DNA of 64,000 nucleotides from Pseudomaricurvus alkylphenolicus. GTDB taxonomy: Bacteria > Pseudomonadota > Gammaproteobacteria > Pseudomonadales > Cellvibrionaceae. A program made the translations under genes and the position numbers. The stretch covers positions 434,001 to 498,000 of the forward strand of contig NZ_JAAQPI010000004.1 of assembly GCF_011683955.1 (NCBI RefSeq), read 5' to 3'. How positions within the stretch are numbered: position 1 is the first letter of the stretch; every line of letters begins with the position of its first letter. Of this stretch, positions 53,544 through 63,335 are shown one piece after another. The notes below the pieces were generated by a model. That model did not search any database, was not told the DNA's origin, and was given only the letters and a program-made list of their open reading frames with translations.

Positions 53544-54199
53544 CAATGTTCGATGGTGGGCTGTCGCAAAATGGCCTGAACGGGGCGCGTCTGCTCATAC
53601 TCAAAACAGACTGTCGCCCCTGATTGTAAGCAGCTGTCAAGTGGCTAGTTTCCGTAATATACACTTCGTGCTGACTGACAAGTATGGAGAGTTTCACACT
53701 TTGATCATGATGCGTATAACAGGTACGAAATTTCTTTCTGAAATCCATTCTCTACGTCGCAGTATGTCATCCCAAAACCATCAATGAACCGCCAATGACA
53801 ATGCCACCTCGCCCTGCTCTTCAGACTGACCAAGGTCCCCCGGCTTTCCATTCCCTAGAGAAAACCGTACCTTCCATTACAGGTGATGCGGCCGAGTTGC
53901 ATTTTTTCATGTGCTCAGTCTTTCCCATGTATGCCGTCCCTGAATTAAGATCTCCGTGAGCTTTAGACCCAGGCCCTACCAAAAAACGGCCGTGGAAGCC
54001 GTGTTCCGACGTTTCGAACACCATCACCGAGAGGGTCGAGATCCGTTCCGGGAAAGCCGCTCGGTGCAACAGATGCGCGTCACCTGCCCTGAGGCCTTTA
54101 TATAGGTTCAACAGACCCAGTCGTTCGAAGAGTTGTAGTCGGTACTGATGTCACTGCCCCCGGATGTGATTACCGCCGGTCTCGACGGCGAACCGGTGC
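53544..54199. other. Gene-poor decayed stretch
   Basis: No intact gene is visible. A minus-strand open frame (53821-54111) with GDAHLLHRAAFPERIST and MKKCNSAASPVMEG has features I associate loosely with retroelement leader regions, but I cannot confirm it. Together with the transposase remnant on its right this looks like a graveyard of mobile DNA. Confidence 0.35.
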
Positions 54200-54467
54200 T
54201 GCGCTGCGGAAACCGACAACGAGCACTATGTGTATCTGCTCTGGCATCTGGAGCGGGTATCACAGCGCGTCGTCAGCTTTAGGAAGCCTAACCGATGAAG
54301 CACACATCTACCTGGCCGAACAAGATAAACTGGACCAAGACGAAGAGACGGCTACCTTACGCCATCTGCTAAGCACCACGTTGAGCTATAGAATTGCCAT
54401 CGGCCCGCACGCCGGCGTGCAGCCACTGAAAAGCAAAGGGCTTCAGACGCAAGATTTGGATATATAA
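54200..54467 (+). pseudogene. Frameshifted IS91-like transposase remnant
   Basis: Two frames continue one protein: LWHLERVSQRVVSF, then after a frameshift near 54285 LTDEAHIYLAEQDKLDQDEE and ATLRHLLSTTLSYRIAIGPHAG, ending at a stop at 54467. The second part resembles the segment before the C-terminus of IS91/Y2-type transposases (YRIAxGPxAG followed by an LQT motif, here GLQTQ). The N-terminal catalytic Tyr region and element ends are missing. Confidence 0.5.
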
Positions 54468-54663
54468 CTTCAGGTTAAGTGAATATCAATAAACATGAAT
54501 ATTATTAGCCTTAAGACTGGCTTAACATACCATTGAATTCTGGAGAAGGCCTAGAATTCACGGGTTAATATCGTGCGTTTAGGCTCAGAATCAACATCGT
54601 GAATATTTCCAATAATAACTTTCAACTTGTTACACGAGTTTCAGCCGAGGAGAAACGATAGTG

Positions 54664-56805
54664 ATGAAGAAACCCACGTTGAATGCCATGGCCAGTGCCC
54701 TTGTAGTGATGGCAGTTTCCACCCCTGCCGCTTATTCGTTTGAGCTTGAAGAAATTGTGGTTACTGTGAACAAGCGCGAGGAAAACCTGTTGGATGTGGC
54801 CGGTTCAGTGCAGGTTCTCAGTGCGGATATGGTTCAGGATTTCAAGCTGGATGACGTAGACGCCGTGGTCGACTTGGTGCCCAACGCGACGTTCAATGCC
54901 GCGCCCAGTGGTACACCGGTGATCGCAATAAGAGGCCTGGGCACTCGGCCAGGATCGGCCATGCTAGAGCAGGACGTAGGTCTGTTTGTTGATGGCGTTT
55001 GGCTGGGACGCAACAACCAATTGCAAGCAGCGCTGATGGATGTTCAAACCATTGAGGTGTTGAAAGGCACGCAAGCCACCTTGTACGGGCGCAATACGCT
55101 TGCCGGCGCAGTGAGCGTTACCACGAAAAAGCCGGGCGATGAGTTGGAGGGCTATTTGAAAGTCGGCTATGAGTTTGAGAACGACTCAAGCACTGTGGAA
55201 GGCGCGGTGAGTATTCCGGTGAGCGACAAGTTTTCGTTGCGTTTAGCCGCCAATTACGAGGACCAAGACGGCTGGGTTCAGAACACTACTCTGGACCGTG
55301 AAGAGCCTGAAGCGGAAAATAGTACCGTCAGGCTGACTGGTGTGTATAACACCGATAATGACTGGGCTATAACGGGTAAAGTACAGGCTACCAATAAGGA
55401 GCGAGTGGGCAATAGCTTCGTGCGATCTACAGGAGAATATGACGGTTCGACGGAGTTTGCCCCAAGTGTTTTCCCTACCCCCGCCGGAGTCGGCTATGAT
55501 GAAAATGCAGCTGGAACCCAAATCACAGTACCGATAATAGACCTCAAAGATGTCGGCACTGAAGTCGACTTCACGGACTGGTCTCTGCAATTTGACATTC
55601 CGCTGGGCGAACACACTCTGACGTCGGTGACAGCTGCTGGAGAAATGGAACTGGAGACTGTGTTTGATGTGTTTCTCCGTACCCCTGGTCCCCGCGTCAT
55701 CGGCTATTTTGACGAAGATTACGAGCAGTTTACTCAAGAAATCAGATTGACGTCTCCTGCCGGTGAAAAATTGGATTACATTGTGGGTTTGTACTATGTC
55801 GATCAAGCCATCGATCGCTTGACTTTTCAATATGTCAACGCTGCTGACCGCTTCTGGTATGGCGAACAGGATATGAATTCCTGGGCCGCTTTTGCCAGTG
55901 GTACTTTGTCGATCAGTGACTCCGTCCGAATTATTGCTGGTGCTCGCTATACTGATGAAACCAAAGAGGCTGATGTGATTGTCCATGGTCAACAGGAGGC
56001 CGATGCCGAATTTGGGTATAGACGTGAGACTATCGACGAAACGTTTCTGAATGGCTCAGTCACACTTGAGTGGGATGCTACAAGTAATGCCCTGGTATTT
56101 GCGGGTGTTGCAAAGGGCACCAAGTCCCCAGGCTTGGCGGATGGCGCCGCGATCCCAACGAACGCACAATACCTCGCGTCGTCCTCTCTGTTTATCCCAA
56201 AGGAAGAGGTCGTGACCGTAGAAGTGGGTGTTAAGTACGAGATGGAGAACGGCTACATCAATGCCACCTTATTCAACATGAATGTATCAGATTTCCAGAA
56301 TGCGGCTTTCGTTAATGGTGAAATTCAAATTGGCTCGTTTGACATGAGTATCGTCGGTCTGGAGGTTGATACTTTCCACTACTTGACTGAACAAGTCAGC
56401 TTGTCCGTTGGACTCGGCCTATTAGATGCCGAGAACGACGATACCGGGTCAGACGTTACCAGTGCTCCGGAGTTTTCAGCAAACGTGACCTTGGCCTATG
56501 AAACTGAAGAATGGATCAGTGGATTTTCCAACCGCGCCAGCTTAAACGCCAACCATAAGTCGTCACATTTCCTCAATGCTGTTAGCAATCCGAATAATGA
56601 GATTGATGCAGTAACCTTATTCAACGCGAGCTTAACACTTTCTCATCTTGCCTCAGGCGTTGATGTCTCCTTGTATGGAAAAAACCTCACAGATGAAGAG
56701 TATGCTGATTTCGCTTTTGGTGGACAGGCATTTCTTGGAACTGAGCACATGTATAGTGCGGCGCAAGGGCGGACCTTGGGTCTAGAGTTAACGTTCAACT
56801 TCTAA
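54664..56805 (+). CDS. TonB-dependent outer-membrane receptor 4
   Basis: A 713-residue receptor from ATG 54664 (a GTG at 54661 is also in frame; GAGGAGA lies upstream of both). Signal peptide to about AAYS, TonB box LEEIVVTVNKR, plug motifs VIAIRGLGTRPGSAM, LFVDGVWLGR and IEVLKGTQATLYGRNTLAGAVSV, and a barrel ending in LGLELTFNF. It is followed by a hairpin and then by sulfatase, DUF485 and sodium:solute symporter genes, so it probably imports a sulfated organic compound. Confidence 0.9.
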   Translation: MKKPTLNAMASALVVMAVSTPAAYSFELEEIVVTVNKREENLLDVAGSVQVLSADMVQDFKLDDVDAVVDLVPNATFNAAPSGTPVIAIRGLGTRPGSAMLEQDVGLFVDGVWLGRNNQLQAALMDVQTIEVLKGTQATLYGRNTLAGAVSVTTKKPGDELEGYLKVGYEFENDSSTVEGAVSIPVSDKFSLRLAANYEDQDGWVQNTTLDREEPEAENSTVRLTGVYNTDNDWAITGKVQATNKERVGNSFVRSTGEYDGSTEFAPSVFPTPAGVGYDENAAGTQITVPIIDLKDVGTEVDFTDWSLQFDIPLGEHTLTSVTAAGEMELETVFDVFLRTPGPRVIGYFDEDYEQFTQEIRLTSPAGEKLDYIVGLYYVDQAIDRLTFQYVNAADRFWYGEQDMNSWAAFASGTLSISDSVRIIAGARYTDETKEADVIVHGQQEADAEFGYRRETIDETFLNGSVTLEWDATSNALVFAGVAKGTKSPGLADGAAIPTNAQYLASSSLFIPKEEVVTVEVGVKYEMENGYINATLFNMNVSDFQNAAFVNGEIQIGSFDMSIVGLEVDTFHYLTEQVSLSVGLGLLDAENDDTGSDVTSAPEFSANVTLAYETEEWISGFSNRASLNANHKSSHFLNAVSNPNNEIDAVTLFNASLTLSHLASGVDVSLYGKNLTDEEYADFAFGGQAFLGTEHMYSAAQGRTLGLELTFNF

Positions 56806-56816
56806 CTACCCAATTC

Positions 56817-56855
56817 GGGAAATTTACTTTCTTTGCTTGAAGGAGTAAATTTCCC
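56817..56855 (+). terminator. 12-bp hairpin between TonB receptor and sulfatase
   Basis: GGGAAATTTACT and AGTAAATTTCCC are perfect inverted arms around a 15-base loop, 12 bases after the receptor stop. There is no U-run, so it may be a partial terminator or an mRNA-processing site that lowers expression of the sulfatase genes. Confidence 0.55.
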
Positions 56856-56966
56856 CTCGCCATCCCCGGTAAAATTTCCAACTTAATATTGTGCGGTTAT
56901 TAACCATAGTTGCCCTCCTCTCGCGCAACCGAATCTGACAAGCTGTTGGGAAATAGGACAATCAAA

Positions 56967-58700
56967 ATGCTTTTTCGAATACCCATAACACTAGCCTTTT
57001 TCGTGTTGTTCACTTCTATGTGTTCAGGTCAGGAAGACCGATTAGACACCCATAGGCCCAATGTACTTATCATCGTTGCTGATGATTTGGGCTATTCTGA
57101 TCTGGGAAGTTTTGGTGGAGAAATAAAAACGGAGAATATGGACATCTTGGCTCACAGGGGAATTCAGTTAACCAACTTTTATGCTGCCCCCACGTGCTCG
57201 CCGAGTCGAGCGATGTTACTGTCGGGAACGGATAATCATTTGGTGGGGCTGGGGACTCAAAAATATTATTGGTCTGAAGAGCAAAAAGGACGACCTGGTT
57301 ACGAAGGCCAGCTGAATAATCGTTTTGTCACTATCGCCACTCGGTTCAAAGATGCCGGTTATCATACCTATATGGCTGGAAAGTGGCATTTGGGATACGA
57401 CCGCGAGAGTTACCCCTCTGCCCGCGGCTTCGAGGAGAGCTTTGCGTTATTGGAGGGAGGTGCTAGTCACTTCGACCAAAGGGGTGTAATTTCGAAAGCT
57501 CCAAAAGCCAACTACCGAAAGAATGGTCAGGCGGTGGATTTGCCGAAAAATTTTTTCTCCTCCGAGTTTTATACGGATACCTTGATCAATAACATCGAAC
57601 GTAATCGCCAGGATGGAAAACCGTTTTTTGCATACGCCGCCTATACTGCACCGCACTGGCCACTACAGGCTCCGGCAGAGTTCAGTGACAAGTACAAACA
57701 CATTTATGATGTTGGCTATGAAGCCATTGCTGAAGCTCGACTAAAAAGAATGAAGGAAAAGGGCATACTATCGGAATATACCCTAGCGAATCCGGGCACG
57801 GCCTATTATCCTCAATGGAAACAATTGACCACTGCTCAGAAGGTCAGAGAAGCGCGATTGATGGAAATCTATGCCGGCATGGTGGAGTCTCTGGATTTTC
57901 ACATCGGTCGATTGATTACCTATCTTGAGGATACGGGCGAGCTGGACAACACCGTTATTTTTTTTATGTCCGACAATGGCGCTGAAGGAAGTAATCCGCT
58001 GGATATTCGGGCAGGAAAAACACCGAATTCAAGTTGGATACCTGAAAATTTTGATAACAGTTTGGAAAACCTGGGTAAGGCTGGCTCCTATGTGTCCGTT
58101 GGTCCAGGCTGGGCTCGTGTGAGTAGTACGCCATATCGATTGCACAAGGGATTTACAACAGAGGGAGGAATAAAGGTGCCTGCCTTTATTTACTACCCAA
58201 AGATGGCGAGGTCGACCGCAATCTCCAGTGAGTTTATCACGGTCCGGGACATCGCACCGACATTGATGGAGCTGGCGGGACTTGAGCCGAGTCTGAATTC
58301 CTATCAGGGACGCAAGGTTTTACCGGTAACGGGAAAGAGCCTGATTAAACACCTTTGGGGAAAAGAGCGTTCTGTCCACGGTGAACAATTCACAGCGGGC
58401 TGGGAATTATTTGGCCGTCGGGCAATCCGTTACGGCACTTGGAAGATGATCTGGCTTAACGAACCTTGGGGAAAGGAGGTTTGGGAGCTTTACGACCTGG
58501 CGAACGATCCAGGCGAGATGAACGACCTTGCTGCTGCTCGCCCGGACATCGTCAAGAAACTCAATTCTCACTGGGAAAGCTACGTCAGGCAGAATGAAAT
58601 GGTTGTGGTGGATAAGGTGGATATCCTCTATACCAACGGGAGGTCTCATTATCAAGAGAACCCCAACAAGCCACTTGAGAACACGTCGATAAATTACTAG
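56967..58700 (+). CDS. Exported sulfatase (arylsulfatase type)
   Basis: About 577 residues from ATG 56967 (AGGA upstream). MLFRIPITLAFFVLFTSMCSG is a signal peptide or poor lipobox. NVLIIVADDLGYSDLGSFGG binds calcium, CSPSR is the formylglycine site (Cys type), and YHTYMAGKWHLG the second signature. The C-terminal part has RYGTWKMIWLNEPWGKEVWELYDL. It removes sulfate from an ester in the periplasm or at the membrane; it needs a formylglycine-generating enzyme encoded elsewhere. The receptor before and symporter after fit import, desulfation and uptake of the freed acid or alcohol. Confidence 0.92.
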   Translation: MLFRIPITLAFFVLFTSMCSGQEDRLDTHRPNVLIIVADDLGYSDLGSFGGEIKTENMDILAHRGIQLTNFYAAPTCSPSRAMLLSGTDNHLVGLGTQKYYWSEEQKGRPGYEGQLNNRFVTIATRFKDAGYHTYMAGKWHLGYDRESYPSARGFEESFALLEGGASHFDQRGVISKAPKANYRKNGQAVDLPKNFFSSEFYTDTLINNIERNRQDGKPFFAYAAYTAPHWPLQAPAEFSDKYKHIYDVGYEAIAEARLKRMKEKGILSEYTLANPGTAYYPQWKQLTTAQKVREARLMEIYAGMVESLDFHIGRLITYLEDTGELDNTVIFFMSDNGAEGSNPLDIRAGKTPNSSWIPENFDNSLENLGKAGSYVSVGPGWARVSSTPYRLHKGFTTEGGIKVPAFIYYPKMARSTAISSEFITVRDIAPTLMELAGLEPSLNSYQGRKVLPVTGKSLIKHLWGKERSVHGEQFTAGWELFGRRAIRYGTWKMIWLNEPWGKEVWELYDLANDPGEMNDLAAARPDIVKKLNSHWESYVRQNEMVVVDKVDILYTNGRSHYQENPNKPLENTSINY

Positions 58701-58758
58701 ATCTACACGGTTGCCCCATCGTTGATCAGTGTTGTAATTAGTCTTTAGGAAACACGTT

Positions 58759-59073
58759 ATGCCATCAAGTTTTATTGAACAAATGAGGAATAGCCCTGGG
58801 TTTGTAGCTTTGTCCCGCAAAAGACGAGAATCCAGGATAGCAATGGTTGGCTTGATGATGCTGGTCTTTTTGACCTATCTGACTTGCTGGGCTTTTATCC
58901 CCGGGGTGATCAATGCTCGGGTGCCAGAGGATAGTCCGGTAAGCATAGGTATATGGTTTACAGTGGCCGTGGTTGTTCTCAGCATTATCCTCTCGGGATA
59001 TTACACGCTTGTGATCGGCAAAAAGATGGACCGGTTAAACCAGCAGCTGCTGAAAGAGGTCGATCATGATTAA
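58759..59073 (+). CDS. DUF485 membrane protein (YjcH-like)
   Basis: A 104-residue protein with two TM helices (MVGLMMLVFLTYLTCWAFIP and IWFTVAVVVLSIILSGYY). DUF485 proteins of this size accompany ActP-type symporters. Its stop overlaps the symporter start by 8 bases, showing translational coupling and a joint function in uptake. Confidence 0.88.
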   Translation: MPSSFIEQMRNSPGFVALSRKRRESRIAMVGLMMLVFLTYLTCWAFIPGVINARVPEDSPVSIGIWFTVAVVVLSIILSGYYTLVIGKKMDRLNQQLLKEVDHD

Positions 59074-60757
59074 ATATGATTTCGATGCGGCACAATCCCC
59101 AATATTCCGATTGTCGATGATCATCGGTAGCTTTTTACCATCGGGGTTGACTCAAGCAGCAGAGTCGCTATCGGGTATTGTTGAAAAACAAGCTCTCAAT
59201 ACACCTGCTATTGCTATTTTCCTGACTTTTGTCCTGGTTACCTTGGGAATCACCTACTGGGCGGCTACACGCACCCGATCTCGAAGTGATTTTTATACGG
59301 CAGGAGGGGGAATACCTGCCTGGCAAAACGGCATTGCTATTTCCGGTGATTTTTTGTCGGCAGCCACGTTGCTTGGTATCACCAGCAGTATTTACGCCAT
59401 GGGTGCTGATGGCCTGGTGATTATTGCCGGCACTTTAGGCGCTTGGCCAATCGTACTTTTCTTGATCGCCGAACGTTTACGAAACCTGGGTAGATTTACG
59501 TTTATCGACGTCGTTTCCTATCGGCTGTCCGCCACTTCCATTAGGCCCATTGCCGCAGTGGCATCACTGTTTGTCTTGATATTTTATTTGATTGCCCAGC
59601 TGGTCGGCGCGGGCAAGCTCATCCAGTTACTGTTCGGTCTGGATTATTTGCTGGCGATTATCTCAGTCAGTCTGCTGATGGTGTTTTATGTGGCTTTTGG
59701 CGGCATGCTCGCGGCCACCTGGGTGCAGTTTATCAAGGCGGTACTGCTCATTGTCGGTGGTACTTTAATGAGCCTGCTATTGCTGAATCACTTTAGCTTT
59801 GATCTCGGCCAGATTTTCACCCGAGCCACGGAAGTGCACCCGAGGCAAGAAAGCTTAGTAGAGGCAGGCGCCTGGTTGAAAGATCCCTTGTCAGTGATTT
59901 CTGTAGGCATGACCATGGTTTTCGGTTTTATAGGTTTGCCCCATATTCTGATGCGTTTATTTACAGTCAAGGATGCCGCCAACTCTAGAAAATCGGCTTT
60001 CTATGCGATTTCCATCATCGGCTATTTCCAGTTGCTCATCATCATTATCGGTTTTGGGGCTGTTGCCTTGATTATGGGTAATGGAGATTACCACGATGCG
60101 GAAGGTGCGATGATCGGGGGAAGCAACATGGTGGTGCTGCATATCACTCATTTCCTCGGCGGAGATCTTTTTCTAGGGTTTATTGCTGCGGTGACCTTTG
60201 CGACTATTTTGGCGGTGGTATCAGGGCTCACCATTTCCGCTGCAGCCACCATCGCCCATGATCTCTATGCCGGTTCCTTTGCTAAAGGTCCTGTATCGGA
60301 AAAAACAGAAATATTAGTATCAAAGCTATCGGTCATTGGAATGGGGTTGCTGGCCATAGTCTTCGGTATTGTATTTGAGCATCAGAATGTTGTCTTTATC
60401 TCCAATTTGGCAATGGCGATTGCCGCAAGTGCCAATGCACCAGTCTTGCTGATGGCAATGTATTGGCGTGGTATAACAACTAGGGGGGCGCTGGCGGGAA
60501 TAATTGCTGGCCTTGTCTCTTCCGTTATGCTTATCCTACTTGGCCCCCAGGTAATGGTAGATGTAATGGGGATAGAGCATGCGATCTTTCCCTATACTTA
60601 TCCTACAGTGATATCCGTACCTCTGTCCTTTTTGTCAATTTGGTACTTTTCCTCTACCGACAAAAGCTTGCGCGCGGAAAGGGAGCGTGAGGCATATGCA
60701 GAGCAATTTGTACTGTCAGAGACGGGGGTCGGCGTTACCGACGCAGTGTCGCACTAG
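59066..60757 (+). CDS. Sodium:solute symporter (ActP-like)
   Basis: A 563-residue SSS-family transporter with 13 or so TM helices. YTAGGGIPAWQNGIAISGDFLSAATLLGI and LVGAGKLIQLLFGLDY, then FGFIGLPHILMRLFTVKD, match the ActP/YjcG branch that carries short monocarboxylates in bacteria. With the DUF485 partner and the upstream sulfatase, it may carry the desulfated product. Confidence 0.9.
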   Translation: MIKYDFDAAQSPIFRLSMIIGSFLPSGLTQAAESLSGIVEKQALNTPAIAIFLTFVLVTLGITYWAATRTRSRSDFYTAGGGIPAWQNGIAISGDFLSAATLLGITSSIYAMGADGLVIIAGTLGAWPIVLFLIAERLRNLGRFTFIDVVSYRLSATSIRPIAAVASLFVLIFYLIAQLVGAGKLIQLLFGLDYLLAIISVSLLMVFYVAFGGMLAATWVQFIKAVLLIVGGTLMSLLLLNHFSFDLGQIFTRATEVHPRQESLVEAGAWLKDPLSVISVGMTMVFGFIGLPHILMRLFTVKDAANSRKSAFYAISIIGYFQLLIIIIGFGAVALIMGNGDYHDAEGAMIGGSNMVVLHITHFLGGDLFLGFIAAVTFATILAVVSGLTISAAATIAHDLYAGSFAKGPVSEKTEILVSKLSVIGMGLLAIVFGIVFEHQNVVFISNLAMAIAASANAPVLLMAMYWRGITTRGALAGIIAGLVSSVMLILLGPQVMVDVMGIEHAIFPYTYPTVISVPLSFLSIWYFSSTDKSLRAEREREAYAEQFVLSETGVGVTDAVSH

Positions 60758-61025
60758 GCGGCATAACGATAAGACATTGATGGCGGCTGAGCGTCTGCAT
60801 GAGCGCTGGCGCTCCCCCCAGAATGTTATGCCCATAAAAACTGGCCAAGGCTCCCTTGCAATACTTCAATCTGAAACTATCTGTATCTACAGTGGATCGA
60901 TCTCAAAATAATCACATTCGTATCTTTTGATGCCTGTTAAACCTGAGGTTATACTCGAATAGAATTTTCAGATTACTGGTTTTAGCCACGGCCCCGTGGC
61001 GACCTTGCCGATTGGAGATAAAGCC

Positions 61026-61925
61026 ATGAAATTCAATCAATTAGAAGCTTTCATTGCCATCGCCGAAGGCAGTGGTGTGGCTGGTGCTGCAGAACTGCTC
61101 TGTGTGTCGCAACCCGCGATAACCAAGAGCATCAGTAATCTGGAAGAAGATCTCGGTGCGCCTCTGTTTGATCGCTCTCGTAATCGGCTGGCCTTAAATC
61201 AAAATGGAACCATCTTACTGAGACGGGCCAAAGCGGCGAAAGCGGAGCTGCAGAGAGCGCGAGAAGAAATCAGCCTGATGAGCCAACACCAAAAGAACAG
61301 CCTCAAATTTAATTGTTCTCCGGCACTGTTGCCTAAGCTGATTCCACAGGCCATCAATCTGTTCAAAACCACCCACCCCGATACCCACGTAGAACTGGCG
61401 GGTCTGCTTGAAGACGATCCAAAGAACAAGATCACAGCACTGCTTAACGGCGAGTATGACCTGCTGTTTACAGTTCTCAATGAGAACGAAGAACTCTTAG
61501 GTGTCAGCTACGAAAAGCTGATGGAAATTGAGGTGATCTTTGTCGCCAGTGAAGGCCATCCCGCATTGCAGATGCAACACCCCAACTTTAAGCAGTTGGA
61601 GCAGTACGACTGGCTGTTGCCTGGCCACGGTGGTCTTCCCTATCAGCTAATACGTGCAGCATTTCGCCGAGTCGGTGCACGAATACCCCACAGCGCGCTG
61701 ACCATCGCCAACCGTCAGATCACCTTTTCACTATTGGAGCATGGCTCTTACCTGGCAGCAGTCCCATACCACTCCAGTTGTTTTGAACATACTCTGTCAG
61801 CGCTCCATGTCATCACGGTGGATACGGAACCTATGCACTGGCCTATCTATGTCATTCAGAGGGAAAACACCATTATGTCTCAACCGGCATCCGATTTCGT
61901 CGAACAAATCAAGCAGCTCTTGTAA
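61026..61925 (+). CDS. LysR-family regulator
   Basis: About 299 residues from ATG 61026 (GGAG upstream); the frame to 60996 is not needed. The N-terminal helix-turn-helix FNQLEAFIAIAEGSGVAGAAELLCVSQPAITKSISNLEEDLGAPLFDR is diagnostic, followed by the substrate-binding domain. It lies 268 bases after the symporter gene on the same strand and may regulate the sulfatase unit. No divergent gene is present. Confidence 0.9.
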   Translation: MKFNQLEAFIAIAEGSGVAGAAELLCVSQPAITKSISNLEEDLGAPLFDRSRNRLALNQNGTILLRRAKAAKAELQRAREEISLMSQHQKNSLKFNCSPALLPKLIPQAINLFKTTHPDTHVELAGLLEDDPKNKITALLNGEYDLLFTVLNENEELLGVSYEKLMEIEVIFVASEGHPALQMQHPNFKQLEQYDWLLPGHGGLPYQLIRAAFRRVGARIPHSALTIANRQITFSLLEHGSYLAAVPYHSSCFEHTLSALHVITVDTEPMHWPIYVIQRENTIMSQPASDFVEQIKQLL

Positions 61926-61931
61926 AGCCCA

Positions 61932-61948
61932 GTATCACTTGGTGATAC
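61932..61948. terminator. Hairpin between convergent LysR and binding-protein genes
   Basis: GTATCAC-TTG-GTGATAC, seven perfect pairs, lies 7 bases after the LysR stop and in the convergent gap. It is short but well placed for termination. Confidence 0.4.
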
Positions 61949-62059
61949 CTTTCGTGGGTTTTATCCTGAGTCAGCGTTATCTAATCAGTAAGGTTCCATC
62001 ACGAACTAAACAGCTTCCTATAGGAAAGGGTTTCTATATGGAAATACAACATTTTTAAA

Positions 62060-62776
62060 TCAGAACCGTTCGCGAATAAACTCACGCCTGATTCTCTTTA
62101 TTAACCCTTCTTTATCCATGTCCATTAATACGGAGCTTAAATCATCGACCAGATGCTTGTTTTTCTTATGGAGATAGTGATAAAGGTCGTAACGTTCTAA
62201 GGGTCGGCCAAGCATTGTAATCCCGGTAATTCCATTGGCTTGCATTGCATTCAGACCACTCAGTCGAGAGGCTACGACAACTTCAATTCTTCCTCCTTTG
62301 AGCATTTTAAAAAGTTGCGCATAGGTGTTGACCACTTGGATATTATCTCTCTCAGTTACCAAAGATCCCCTATCAACGAACTTAGCTCCACGCTGTATGC
62401 CAAGCCTAAATGGCTTTAAACTCTCCCAGCCATTCACACTGAAGTGAATATCTTCCGTAAAAACCACTCCTTCCATGACATTGATGGGCACTGTAATGGG
62501 AACCAGATTCGGATATTCTTTGTTCACTCCGCGTATGCGGTAGAGTTCGCCATCATAGACGCCGATATTGGATTCATGCAGAGCGCGAGCGGCAGGAAGC
62601 TTCCTTATTTTTATATCGATTTGAAGGCGCTTGTATGCTTCTTTCAAAACCCTTTCGGATACAAGACAATTAATAGACCCTTCAACAGCTGAAAAAGTAA
62701 GCGTTTTGTCGGCATATGATCGCATTGTAAGCACGCACGCAAGAATGGAAAAAACAGCAGCACCAGTGAATTTCAT
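62060..62776 (-). CDS. Small periplasmic solute-binding-like protein
   Basis: About 238 residues from ATG 62776 (AAGGAAA, 9 bases). MKFTGAAVFSILACVLTMRSYA is a signal peptide. The mature part has AVEGSINCLVSERVLKEAYKRL and a ligand-loop pattern like amino-acid-type binding proteins (GWESLKPFRLGIQRGAKFV). It has no transport partner nearby, as for the protein at 39748-40644; it could be a sensor. Confidence 0.7.
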   Translation of the reverse strand: MKFTGAAVFSILACVLTMRSYADKTLTFSAVEGSINCLVSERVLKEAYKRLQIDIKIRKLPAARALHESNIGVYDGELYRIRGVNKEYPNLVPITVPINVMEGVVFTEDIHFSVNGWESLKPFRLGIQRGAKFVDRGSLVTERDNIQVVNTYAQLFKMLKGGRIEVVVASRLSGLNAMQANGITGITMLGRPLERYDLYHYLHKKNKHLVDDLSSVLMDMDKEGLIKRIRREFIRERF

Positions 62777-63335
62777 ATCGCTGATTTCCTTAAAAGCAGG
62801 CAACTTTGTATATTGCCCTTATCTATCGAACAGGGAATCCATATAGTTACGTATATCCTCTATAGGCAGCATACCGCTGATCAATCCTCGTCATCCCCGG
62901 CGCTCCTATCTTCAATAACAATTATAGTTCTTTTGCAGGACGGTGCAGTGGTATTGGTCTTCTTTGTAAGCAAGTATTTGGGAAATTGTTTGGACCAAGA
63001 CCACCTTGGGCTTTTGAGGACAAAAAGAAGTCCTGTAGAAATGTATTTTTCTGCAGTGGCCTCATACAAACTAAGTCTAAGTCTGCGACGGAATCGGGTG
63101 TTTCACGATTATCAATCGAGATTCTTGATATCCTGTGGCGGGGTGTCAAGGTAGGACCAAGCTTCGGTTGAGCTACCGTTTTCCTGAGGGGATTACCGAA
63201 GAAAATCGCAAACACCACCGATTACTATTTATTGTGATCCTTAAGAGGATCAATCACAAATCAGAATAAGTCGTCTGAAAACCGCACGGCTTAAACACCG
63301 ATCATACGGCTGAAAACAATTAGGAAGAATATTGT
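62777..63335. other. Region without a recognised gene
   Basis: About 560 bases between the binding protein and the GST gene. Short frames exist on both strands, but none has a ribosome site, signal or recognisable motif. I see no terminator or repeat that I can support. Confidence 0.4.

Noticed and set aside
53821-54111. Minus-strand 96-residue frame as a real gene
   Set aside because: No ribosome site, signal or recognised family, and it lies in a decayed mobile stretch; only a vague likeness to retroelement leader sequence.
60760-60832. attC-like element (GGCATAAC ... GTTATGCC)
   Set aside because: Only the outer 8 bases pair; the inner boxes expected of an integron attC site are absent and no integrase or cassette array is nearby.
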